DNA from: Chitinophagaceae bacterium | Lineage (GTDB): Bacteria > Bacteroidota > Bacteroidia > Chitinophagales > Chitinophagaceae | NCBI GenBank assembly: GCA_004322425.1 | Contig: SCVJ01000004.1 | Location: 1-64,000 of the forward strand | Length of the DNA: 64,000 nucleotides | Reading direction: 5' to 3' | Shown: positions 16,817 through 25,016 of the stretch, piece after piece | How the letters are laid out: each line of letters opens with the position of its first letter | Numbering within the stretch: the stretch's first letter is position 1 | Translations under genes and position numbers: made by a program | The notes under the pieces: generated by a model | The model's input: only the letters and a program-made list of their open reading frames with translations | Told to the model about the DNA's origin: nothing | The model's database searches: none

Positions 16817-18250
16817 ATGGACATCAATTGCAACGAAAAGGAATTATTACTATTTAAAAAGATTGCTCTTGCGGCAGAACAATTAAATGTGGAGACATAT
16901 TTGATTGGAGGATTTGTAAGAGACAAGCTGCTTTGTAGAAATACAAAAGATATCGATATAGTTTGTGAAGGCGACGGAATTGCATTAGCAAAAACTTTAG
17001 CAAAACAATTCAATCCGGAACCAAGGGTTAATTTTTATAAAAATTTCGGAACTGCAAATATAAAAATAGATGAATTTGATATTGAATTTGTTGGTGCTCG
17101 TAAAGAGAGTTATCAAAGTCATTCAAGAAATCCTGATGTCATAGCTGGTACAATTCAAGATGATCAACAGCGCCGCGATTTTACAATTAATACGTTGGCC
17201 ATCAGCTTAAACAAAGACAATTACGGAGTATTGATTGACCCTTTTCAAGGGCAAAAAAAATTGAACGAAAAAATTATTTGCACTCCTTTTGATCCCAATA
17301 ATACTTTTAGTGACGATCCACTAAGAATGATGCGTGCTATCCGTTTTGCAGCGCAGCTTAATTTTAAAATAGAAGAAAAAACTTTTGAAGGGATTAAAGA
17401 AAATGCGCATAGAGTTTCAATTATTTCTCAAGAAAGAATTACTGATGAATTAAACAAAATAGTTGCCAGTCCAAAACCATCAATAGGATTTGATTTACTT
17501 TTCCAAACAGGGTTATTGAAACTCGTTTTTCCGCAAATGGTTGAATTGGCCGGAGCTGAATACAAAGATGGAATAGGGCATAAGGATAATTTCTATCACA
17601 CGTTACAAGTGTTGGATAATATTTCTGAGAAAACAAATGATTTGTGGCTTCGTTGGGCTGCTATTTTACACGATATTGCCAAACCCGTAACTAAAAAATT
17701 TGAAGTAAAACAAGGATGGACTTTTCACGGACACGAAGTTGTGGGAGGCAGAATGGTTCCAAAAATATTTGCCAAATTAAAATTGCCACTCTTTGAGGAA
17801 ATGCGATTTGTAAAAAAAATGGTGGAATTGCATCTTCGCCCTATTAGTCTAACAAAAGAAAATATTACAGATTCCGCAATTCGTAGATTATTGTTTGATG
17901 CAGGGGATGATTATGATAGTTTGATGTTGCTTTGTGAAGCAGATATAACTTCTAAGAATAAAATAAAAGTTAAAAAATATATCGAAAATTTTCAATTTGT
18001 TCGAAGCAGGTGTGAGGAAGTTGAGGGGAAAGACAAAATTCGTAATTGGCAACCTCCAATCACGGGAGAATTAATTATGGAAATATTTGAAATTCAACCT
18101 TCAAGGATGGTTGGTGATATAAAAAGTGTAATCAGAGATGCAATTCTCGACGGAGTGATTCCTAATAAGTATGAAGAAGCTTTTGAGTTGATGATACAAA
18201 AAGGGAAGGAATTGGGATTAACACCAAAAAAGTTGAAAAATAGTAATTAA
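16817..18250 (+). CDS. cca: CCA-adding tRNA nucleotidyltransferase with HD domain
   Basis: 477 residues. The polymerase-beta-like head has GGFVRDKLL and the catalytic DIDIV motif (about residues 30-55), then RRDFTINTLAI and the RNA-binding block DDPLRMMRAIRFAAQLNF, followed by an HD hydrolase domain (LHDIAKP near 284). The enzyme adds or repairs the 3'-terminal CCA of tRNAs; the tRNA-Leu in this window lacks an encoded CCA and so needs it. It has its own promoter box very close to the start codon. Confidence 0.95.
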   Translation: MDINCNEKELLLFKKIALAAEQLNVETYLIGGFVRDKLLCRNTKDIDIVCEGDGIALAKTLAKQFNPEPRVNFYKNFGTANIKIDEFDIEFVGARKESYQSHSRNPDVIAGTIQDDQQRRDFTINTLAISLNKDNYGVLIDPFQGQKKLNEKIICTPFDPNNTFSDDPLRMMRAIRFAAQLNFKIEEKTFEGIKENAHRVSIISQERITDELNKIVASPKPSIGFDLLFQTGLLKLVFPQMVELAGAEYKDGIGHKDNFYHTLQVLDNISEKTNDLWLRWAAILHDIAKPVTKKFEVKQGWTFHGHEVVGGRMVPKIFAKLKLPLFEEMRFVKKMVELHLRPISLTKENITDSAIRRLLFDAGDDYDSLMLLCEADITSKNKIKVKKYIENFQFVRSRCEEVEGKDKIRNWQPPITGELIMEIFEIQPSRMVGDIKSVIRDAILDGVIPNKYEEAFELMIQKGKELGLTPKKLKNSN

Positions 18251-18280
18251 TTCCTTCGTTTTGGAGTTAAACTAAAATCG

Positions 18281-18288
18281 TAATTTTG
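18281..18288 (+). promoter_or_regulatory. -7 promoter box TAATTTTG, 4 nt before the ATG
   Basis: A perfect TAnnTTTG element with TTTG 17 nt upstream (18260-18263) as a possible -33 element. The box ends 4 nt before the start codon at 18293, the same spacing as between box and RNA start at the SRP RNA, so a leaderless transcript is predicted. Confidence 0.6.
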
Positions 18289-18292
18289 GGAT

Positions 18293-18859
18293 ATGGCAGT
18301 TTTAAAATTTAGAATATACTTTGAAGAGGACGACAGCATTTACAGAGATATCGCCATAAAACACATACAAAATTTTGTTGATTTACACGAAGCCATTTTA
18401 ACAGCGTACGGGTTTGACAAAAAACATAAAGCAACTTTTTTCCGCAGCAATGATTTTTGGCAAAAAGGGAAAAAAATAACCTTGGAGTTTTATGAAAATG
18501 AAAATACAAGTTCCTGCCAGTTGATGCAGGATTCGATTGTTGGTAATGAAATTAAAGAACCCAACCAGAAATTTATTTATCTATATGATTTTAATAAAAA
18601 CTGGACATTTTTAGTCGAACTGATAAGTGTTTCCAAAGAAGAAAATATAAAACTAAGTTATCCAGCTCTTGTTCGTATTGAAGGAATTGCTCCAAGTCAA
18701 TACGGATTAAAAAGCATATTGGGAGAGCGATTTGCTGAGGTGGAAGAAAAATATGATCTTAATAAAGACTCGGATGGTTATGGTGAAGAAGGAGACGAGA
18801 ATGAAACTGAAACAAGCGACGATGTTACAGTTAATGAAGAAAATGAAGAAGAGGCGTGA
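18293..18859 (+). CDS. PRiA4_ORF3-like (plasmid pRiA4b ORF-3 family) protein
   Basis: 188 residues. The N-terminal 140 residues match the PRiA4_ORF3-like fold (KFRIYFEEDDSIYRDI, DLHEAILTAYGF, FFRSNDFWQKG, FIYLYDFNKNWTF). The last 40 residues are an acidic low-complexity tail rich in Glu and Asp. The family is common and chromosomal in Bacteroidota and its function is unknown; the name comes from a plasmid and does not make this a mobile element. It lies between cca and miaA and is followed by its own terminator. Confidence 0.75.
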   Translation: MAVLKFRIYFEEDDSIYRDIAIKHIQNFVDLHEAILTAYGFDKKHKATFFRSNDFWQKGKKITLEFYENENTSSCQLMQDSIVGNEIKEPNQKFIYLYDFNKNWTFLVELISVSKEENIKLSYPALVRIEGIAPSQYGLKSILGERFAEVEEKYDLNKDSDGYGEEGDENETETSDDVTVNEENEEEA

Positions 18860-18891
18860 CGCAATATTGCAATAGTAATTATTTCTAATTG

Positions 18892-18917
18892 CCTCGGTCT
18901 TTCGATCGGGGTTTTTA
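18892..18917 (+). terminator. Intrinsic terminator after the PRiA4_ORF3-like gene
   Basis: Arms 18892-18899 and 18904-18911 pair over 8 bp (two G-U pairs) with a TTTC loop, followed by TTTTT. It separates this gene from miaA. Confidence 0.75.
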
Positions 18918-18930
18918 ATTAATTTTATAA

Positions 18931-19842
18931 ATGCTATCAAGGCAAACGAATAAAACAGTAATAATTGTTTGTGGACCAACTGCAGTTGGAAAAACTTCAG
19001 TTGGTATTGAGCTTGCCAAAAATTATGATACAGAAATTATTTCTGCTGATAGTCGCCAATGTTTTAAGGAGTTGAATATTGGAGTTGCAAGACCTTCGGA
19101 GAAAGAATTAAAAACTGTAGTTCACCATTTCATTGCTCCGCATTCAATCAGCGAAGAAATTAATGTTTCCTCTTTTGAAAAATTTACGTTGACGAAAGCA
19201 AAAGAAATTTTTGAAAAAAAAAATAAACTCGTTCTTGTTGGCGGCACTGGACTTTACATAAAAGCATTTTGCGAAGGACTTGATTCCATCCCGCCTATTC
19301 CAATTGAAATAAGAAAAAAAATTATTGATGAGTACGAGGCAAAGGGTTTAGCGTGGTTGCAGGATGAAATCAATAAAAAAGATTCCACTTTTTTTGAAAA
19401 AGGTGAAATGCAAAATCCGCAAAGAATGATGCGTGCTTTGGAGGTAGTGGAAGGAACAGGAAAGTCTATACTTAGCTTTCAGAGTAATCAAAAATTGGCA
19501 AGAGATTTTTCGGTTATCAAAATAGGCTTAGAGTTGCCGAGAGAACAGCTGTATCAAAATATTAATAACCGAGTTGATGAAATGTTGCAAGCAGGTTTGG
19601 AAGCAGAAGTAAAATCATTGATTCCGTTTCGAAATTTAAATGCTTTGCAAACCGTTGGCTACTCAGAAATATTTGAATACGTAGATCAAAAAATAACTTT
19701 AGTTCAAGCTGTAGAAAAAATAAAACTTAATACTCGGCATTATGCCAAGCGCCAATTAACTTGGTTTAAAAGGGATAAAGAAATTAATTGGTTTCATCCA
19801 TCACAACTAAGTTCGATTGTAGATTTTTTGCAAAACCAATAA
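18931..19842 (+). CDS. miaA: tRNA dimethylallyltransferase
   Basis: 303 residues. P-loop GPTAVGKT at 15-22, substrate-binding SADSRQ, LVGGTGLYIKAF and QNPQRMMRALEV, and the C-terminal YAKRQLTWFKRD motif that binds the anticodon stem. It transfers a dimethylallyl group to A37 of tRNAs reading codons that start with U. Length is normal. It converges with the GNAT gene at 19871 with no obvious terminator between them. Confidence 0.96.
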   Translation: MLSRQTNKTVIIVCGPTAVGKTSVGIELAKNYDTEIISADSRQCFKELNIGVARPSEKELKTVVHHFIAPHSISEEINVSSFEKFTLTKAKEIFEKKNKLVLVGGTGLYIKAFCEGLDSIPPIPIEIRKKIIDEYEAKGLAWLQDEINKKDSTFFEKGEMQNPQRMMRALEVVEGTGKSILSFQSNQKLARDFSVIKIGLELPREQLYQNINNRVDEMLQAGLEAEVKSLIPFRNLNALQTVGYSEIFEYVDQKITLVQAVEKIKLNTRHYAKRQLTWFKRDKEINWFHPSQLSSIVDFLQNQ

Positions 19843-19870
19843 GGTAAAAAAAAATCAGGCAAACTCTTTT

Positions 19871-20419
19871 CTAAATTGAAGATAAAGTATACGCTTCCCA
19901 ATTAGCTTTTTCTATTTTGTAAATGAAATTCAATTTTTGTGTTTCGCCGTAATATTCCATTTCTACTTCTCCAATTTTAACTGCTCCTAATCTTGTGATG
20001 GATGTTTGCGAACGAATATTAAGGGCGCCAATATGAAAGATAACATTGTCGACAAAAGCAAAAGCATGATTCAGCATTAATGTTTTTACTGCTCGATTAT
20101 AAATAGTACCCCAATGGCTTCTCGATAAAAAAGTATAGCCAATAGCTATTGAATTATTTTCTTTATCAAACTCATAAAATCGTGAACTACCGATAGTTGT
20201 TCCTGTTTTTGAATTGTAAATCATAAAAGCACCACCAGATTCAATGGCTCCTGTAAAATAAGTTTCAAAAACTTCCTTTTTATATCGATCCTTGTTTGGA
20301 TGTTGTTCCCATATAAGTGGATCAGAAGCAATACTGTAAAGAGTTTCAAAGTCTGTCTTCTGGAGTGGTTGCAGAGAAACTATTTCATTTTCAAGAAAGG
20401 GTTGCAAATCAAAGTACAT
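19871..20419 (-). CDS. GNAT-family acetyltransferase, RimJ/RimL-like
   Basis: 182 residues of the Acetyltransf_3 (RimL-type) pattern: VSLQPLQKTDFETLYSIASD at the N-terminus, GSSRFYEFD, then GYTFLSRSHWGTIYNRAVK and HIGALNIRSQTSITRLGA in the acetyl-CoA binding half. Substrate unknown; relatives acetylate ribosomal proteins or small amines. It follows the FadL-like gene on the same strand after 8 bases and so is probably the last gene of that operon. Confidence 0.8.
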   Translation of the reverse strand: MYFDLQPFLENEIVSLQPLQKTDFETLYSIASDPLIWEQHPNKDRYKKEVFETYFTGAIESGGAFMIYNSKTGTTIGSSRFYEFDKENNSIAIGYTFLSRSHWGTIYNRAVKTLMLNHAFAFVDNVIFHIGALNIRSQTSITRLGAVKIGEVEMEYYGETQKLNFIYKIEKANWEAYTLSSI

Positions 20420-20427
20420 TATCTAGG

Positions 20428-21960
20428 TTATCTTTTTATTCCAAAAGTCAACAAAAAATATCCGCCATTTTCTTTCAACGAAGCAAAAGTGTTTGCTTTG
20501 GGTGGATTTATTCTATAAGGAAAATTTACATCTTTGTTTAAGCGATGTACATAGGAAACATCCACAAAAAATCCTTTATCTCTATATCCTAAACCGCCAC
20601 TAATAGTAGTTTTATTTGCATTTAACTTGCTGTCTTTATAGGGACTTCCATAATAACCAACACCGGCTCTGGCCATAAATGTTTTAAATTTCATTTCACC
20701 GCCTATTCGGATATTAATTGCTTCTTTGTAAATAGAATTAATAATTTTATTTTGTGGTAGATACCAATTTGCATCGGTAGAATTTTCAAAAGGTTCAAAT
20801 TTCATCCACTTATAATTTGTGTATTCAACATCGGCAGTTAAAAATCCTTTTTGCATTACAACATCTTCTACTTCTTGAAATACATACGAAACACTCAATA
20901 ATAATTTAGATGGTGTGGATAAGAGATATTTCTTTTTAATTGTTTCTGATCCAGTAAAGAGGGAAGAAGCCACACTATCGTAGCCACTTGCAGGAGTAAA
21001 TAATTTTTCAACATCAGTGGCCAAACTAGAATTTATTTTTTCAGATAACGTTAGAAAACTTGGTGAATGAAATGCAATTCCTAAACGCAACCGATCTTGT
21101 GGACGAAAGATTACTCCAGTCTTGAAGTTCATTCCAAGTCCACTTACTTTTATGTTTTCTGAATACGAAAAGAAGTTAAAATTATTATTAACATTTCCAG
21201 AGGCATCCTCTTCGCGATAATATTGTGTTCGATTATATTGAATAATAGGAATGCCAAAACTGATGCCAACCATCCATTTTTCATTTAATTCACTGCTTTC
21301 ACCCCAAGTAATTTCTGTAATGCCTCCACTAGTTTCAATCCGATTTATTTGTTGACGATTGGGCACTAATTCCGAACGAGCAATAACTCTTTTCACTCCA
21401 GCAATAGTAGCCGTATCAACTAAATAAGTGTACAAAGCCATTTTGGTTTGCAAAGAAATGGAGTTATTATTCATAGCTTGTCCAATAGTCAAATTGGACT
21501 CGGCAAACTCATCTGCCAGTGGCTCAGCAAAACTGCTATAATCGTTTAATCCTTTGTAATAAATATTTTGATTAAAGTTAGCTACTCTTGAAATAATGAC
21601 ACCGGAAGAATTTTTTGCTCGTCTTCCTTTTCCGCCAATAATAAATCCTGAAGTGCCTAATATGTTTCCATTAATTTTTTGAGCACTGTTTTTTGAATCT
21701 CTAAAAAATGATTTTCCATTTGTGAAATGTAATCCGGGTGAAATAATAAAATCCGAAGTTTTATAAAAAGCGATACCTGCGGGATTTACCAACAAAGAAC
21801 TAGCATCGCCACCCAAAGATCCCATTGCTCCACCGATAGCTTGATTGCGAGCAGTTCCAGCTTGGGTGTTCCAAGAAATTTGTAAGGCAACTTCTGGTGA
21901 TTGAGAGAAAAGATGGGAAAAAGAAATAGATAAAACGATGGGTAAACAAATTTTCTTCAT
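20428..21960 (-). CDS. FadL/OmpP1-type outer-membrane transport protein
   Basis: 510 residues with a signal peptide (MKKICLPIVLSISFSHLFSQ). Near the N-terminus is the FadL hallmark VNPAGIAFYK, preceded by the GGAMGSLGGDASS stretch. The rest alternates in beta-barrel style and ends in a final strand (YFLLTFGIKR). FadL proteins pass hydrophobic molecules such as long-chain fatty acids or aromatics through the outer membrane. It lies 12 bases behind a lipoprotein gene, a pairing often seen in Bacteroidota. Confidence 0.88.
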   Translation of the reverse strand: MKKICLPIVLSISFSHLFSQSPEVALQISWNTQAGTARNQAIGGAMGSLGGDASSLLVNPAGIAFYKTSDFIISPGLHFTNGKSFFRDSKNSAQKINGNILGTSGFIIGGKGRRAKNSSGVIISRVANFNQNIYYKGLNDYSSFAEPLADEFAESNLTIGQAMNNNSISLQTKMALYTYLVDTATIAGVKRVIARSELVPNRQQINRIETSGGITEITWGESSELNEKWMVGISFGIPIIQYNRTQYYREEDASGNVNNNFNFFSYSENIKVSGLGMNFKTGVIFRPQDRLRLGIAFHSPSFLTLSEKINSSLATDVEKLFTPASGYDSVASSLFTGSETIKKKYLLSTPSKLLLSVSYVFQEVEDVVMQKGFLTADVEYTNYKWMKFEPFENSTDANWYLPQNKIINSIYKEAINIRIGGEMKFKTFMARAGVGYYGSPYKDSKLNANKTTISGGLGYRDKGFFVDVSYVHRLNKDVNFPYRINPPKANTFASLKENGGYFLLTFGIKR

Positions 21961-21972
21961 AAAAGGTTACGG

Positions 21973-22650
21973 TTATTTTCCTCCTCTATTTGGACGGACT
22001 ATTTCACCGGTACTGCCTGAAGAACTTCCCGAACTACCACTACTATTTGAATTGGATGAAGGTGTGTAAGTTCTAGTTGGTTGTAAGTTGTTTGGAGAGT
22101 ATGAGTTATTATTTTGATTATATTTTTCGTTGGAAAGATTGTAATTAGTATTATTAAAAACGGGTCTTATAATTGTTTCAATGATACCGCGTTTTACTTT
22201 GGTATTTGAATTGTTATAATTAGTATTTGTATAAGCGTTTAAATTATATGCTTTGGGTTTGACTGGGTTTGTAGTTGTAGATAATTTCGGATAAACAAGT
22301 ATAACCGTATTGGGCGAATAGGGATTGTAATAATAATTCCAAGATGTATAAGGATTATAATAGGATCCGAAATAAAAATTATAGCGAGAACTGTATCGCT
22401 CATAACCGTACCAATCGTTAAAATCATTCCAACGATTACGGTTGTAAACTTTCATGCGAAGGAATCGATTATCATAATACTCGTCATTATAATCATATTT
22501 ATTATTACGAGTATCTACTTGAACGTACTCATCTTGAGGGTTAGCTTTTGAAAAGTAAACATCATCGGGAGTTTGAGCATTTCGGTAAATAGTATTGCAA
22601 CTGCTAATTGCTACTATCATTGCTGCCAAAAGTATAACTGGAAGTTTCAT
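21973..22650 (-). CDS. Tyr/Asn-rich lipoprotein of unknown function
   Basis: 225 residues with a lipoprotein signal (lipobox ISSC, Cys18). The mature part is very rich in Tyr, Asn and Arg (many YN, YD and RYS repeats around residues 50-120), followed by a Ser/Gly-rich tail ending near a basic NRGGK. No known domain. It is the first gene of an operon with the FadL-like protein, so an outer-membrane-associated role next to that barrel is likely. Confidence 0.75.
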   Translation of the reverse strand: MKLPVILLAAMIVAISSCNTIYRNAQTPDDVYFSKANPQDEYVQVDTRNNKYDYNDEYYDNRFLRMKVYNRNRWNDFNDWYGYERYSSRYNFYFGSYYNPYTSWNYYYNPYSPNTVILVYPKLSTTTNPVKPKAYNLNAYTNTNYNNSNTKVKRGIIETIIRPVFNNTNYNLSNEKYNQNNNSYSPNNLQPTRTYTPSSNSNSSGSSGSSSGSTGEIVRPNRGGK

Positions 22651-22794
22651 TCTAAAGGTTATTAGTTTAAAAGCGAAGTTGTTACATTTGTCAAAATTTG
22701 GTTTAACTGATTAGATACAGAATCGCATCAATTTTCAAGACTAAAATTAGACATTCGGATGTTAATAAAAAATTAAAAAAGGTGCTGAATTAAT

Positions 22795-24273
22795 ATGGCA
22801 AAAGGAATCACAACACGATCGGAAGATTATTCGCAATGGTATAACGACTTAATTCTGAAAGGTGGATTGGCAGATTATTCTGCCGTAAGAGGTTGTATGG
22901 TTATTAAGCCATACGGTTTTGCACTTTGGGAAAATATGCAATCTGAATTGGATAGAATGTTTAAGGAGACAGGTCATCAAAATGCTTATTTCCCATTATT
23001 TGTTCCTAAAAGTTTTTTAGAAAAAGAAGAAGGACATGCAGAAGGATTTGCAAAAGAATGTGCTGTCGTAACACACTATCGTCTAAAAGCTGATCCAAAT
23101 AAAAAGGGAAGATTAATGGTAGATCCCGAATCAAAATTGGAAGAAGAATTAATTATTCGCCCTACAAGCGAAGCTATTATTTGGAATAGCTATAAAGATT
23201 GGATTAAATCTTATCGCGATCTTCCTCTATTGATAAATCAATGGGCCAATGTGGTTCGTTGGGAAATGAGAACCCGATTATTTTTGCGCACTACCGAATT
23301 TCTTTGGCAAGAAGGACATACTGCTCATGCAACTGCCGAGGAAGCAATTGAAGAAACGAAGAAGATGATAGAAGTATATGCAACTTTTGCAGAAGAGTTT
23401 ATGGCATTGCCGGTAATTCGTGGTGTTAAAACCGAATCGGAAAGATTTGCAGGAGCTTTGGATACTTATTGTATTGAAGCATTGATGCAAGATGGAAAAG
23501 CATTGCAAGCCGGTACATCTCATTTTTTAGGACAAAATTTTGCAAAAGCTTTTGATGTTAAATTTTTAAGTAAGGCAAATCAACAAGAATATGTTTGGGC
23601 CACAAGTTGGGGAGTAAGTACAAGATTAATTGGAGCATTAGTAATGGCTCATAGCGATGATGAAGGGATGGTGCTCCCTCCTAAAATTGCGCCCATTCAG
23701 GTTATCATCATTCCAATTTATAAAGGAGATGAATCAAAAGCAATCATTAATACAAAGGCAAATGAAATAATAGCAGAATTGAAAAAAGTAGGCATTCGTG
23801 CTAAATTAGATGAGAATGACAATAACAGACCGGGGTGGAAATTTGCCGAATATGAATTAAAAGGTGTTCCTATTAGACTTGCCATGGGGTTACGTGATAT
23901 TGAAAAAAATGAAGTTGAAATGGCAAGAAGAGACACAAAAGAAAAAATTACTATTTCATTAGATGAGATAACAAATAACATCCAATCACTGCTCGAAGAA
24001 ATTCAATCGAATTTATTTAACAGAGCAAAAACATATCGCGATGAGCATATTACTAACGTAGATACTTGGGATGATTTTATAAAAGTGTTGAATGAAAAAG
24101 GTGGATTTGTTGCTGCTCATTGGGATGGAACTGCTGCTACCGAAAATGCGATTAAAGAAAAAACAAAAGCAACCATTCGTTGCATTCCACTTGATAATAA
24201 ATTGGAAGATGGAAATTGTATATTAACCGGAAACCCAAGCAAGCAAAGAGTTTTATTTGCCAATGCTTATTAA
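22795..24273 (+). CDS. proS: Prolyl-tRNA synthetase, archaeal/eukaryotic-like (ProS type 3)
   Basis: 492 residues, the short class II form without the editing insertion of the E. coli enzyme. Motif 2 region [26 protein letters not shown] and the motif 3 region [24 protein letters not shown] (both quoted only in part) are intact; the anticodon-binding domain and the zinc-type C-terminal tail follow. It charges tRNA-Pro. Single gene, no close upstream neighbour on its strand. Confidence 0.96.
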   Translation: MAKGITTRSEDYSQWYNDLILKGGLADYSAVRGCMVIKPYGFALWENMQSELDRMFKETGHQNAYFPLFVPKSFLEKEEGHAEGFAKECAVVTHYRLKADPNKKGRLMVDPESKLEEELIIRPTSEAIIWNSYKDWIKSYRDLPLLINQWANVVRWEMRTRLFLRTTEFLWQEGHTAHATAEEAIEETKKMIEVYATFAEEFMALPVIRGVKTESERFAGALDTYCIEALMQDGKALQAGTSHFLGQNFAKAFDVKFLSKANQQEYVWATSWGVSTRLIGALVMAHSDDEGMVLPPKIAPIQVIIIPIYKGDESKAIINTKANEIIAELKKVGIRAKLDENDNNRPGWKFAEYELKGVPIRLAMGLRDIEKNEVEMARRDTKEKITISLDEITNNIQSLLEEIQSNLFNRAKTYRDEHITNVDTWDDFIKVLNEKGGFVAAHWDGTAATENAIKEKTKATIRCIPLDNKLEDGNCILTGNPSKQRVLFANAY

Positions 24274-24323
24274 TTAAGAAATTTTTCTAAAAGCAATTTC
24301 AACTTTCATTTATTTTTTATCTC

Positions 24324-25016
24324 ATGATTGATCTGAAAAAATCATTCGAAGAAGGACGAATATTATTGATTAATAAACCCATGCATTGGACATCTTTTGA
24401 CGCTGTAAAAAAAATTAGAAATCTAATTCGGATTAAAAAAGTGGGTCATGCAGGAACCTTGGATCCACTTGCCACTGGGCTTCTCATTATTTGCACAGGA
24501 AAATTTACAAAGCGGATTAACGAATTTATGGCAGAAGAGAAAGAATATGCTGGAAGTTTTACATTGGGCGCTACTACTCCCACATTTGATTTAGAAAGTG
24601 AACCGGGGAATTTTAAACCGTTTAATTTTTTAACAATAGAAGAAATAGAGAAAGCAAGATTATCTTTTATTGGAGAACTATTGCAAGTGCCACCTATACA
24701 TTCTGCAATAAAAGTGGATGGAAAAAGAGTATATGAGTTGGCAAGGAAAGGAGAAGAAATAATATTAGAACCCAGAAAAGTTATCATTTCCGAGTTTGAA
24801 ATTGTGAATATTGATTTACCTATTATTACTTTTCGTGTAGTGTGTGGGAAGGGAACTTATATTCGAAGTTTAGCAAATGATTTTGGAGCTACATTGGGTT
24901 GTGGCGCATATCTTAGTAGATTATGCCGAACAAGAATTGGCAATCAATTATTGCAAAATGCTATAACCTTAGAGGAATTTATGCACGAGGTTTCACCTCA
25001 AAAAGAAAAGGGATAA
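24324..25016 (+). CDS. truB: tRNA pseudouridine-55 synthase
   Basis: 230 residues with the catalytic block GHAGTLDPLATG (nucleophile Asp47), the KEYAGSFTLGATTPTFDLE region and the GTYIRSLANDFG motif. It isomerises U55 in the T-loop of tRNAs. The C-terminal PUA domain is absent or minimal, as in many short Bacteroidota TruB proteins. Its last 19 bases overlap the 3' end of the convergent tamL gene. Confidence 0.95.
   Translation: MIDLKKSFEEGRILLINKPMHWTSFDAVKKIRNLIRIKKVGHAGTLDPLATGLLIICTGKFTKRINEFMAEEKEYAGSFTLGATTPTFDLESEPGNFKPFNFLTIEEIEKARLSFIGELLQVPPIHSAIKVDGKRVYELARKGEEIILEPRKVIISEFEIVNIDLPIITFRVVCGKGTYIRSLANDFGATLGCGAYLSRLCRTRIGNQLLQNAITLEEFMHEVSPQKEKG

Noticed and set aside
18293..18859. 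Mobile element because of the pRiA4b ORF-3 similarity
   Set aside because: The family is widespread on chromosomes; there are no transposase genes, terminal repeats or target duplications here.
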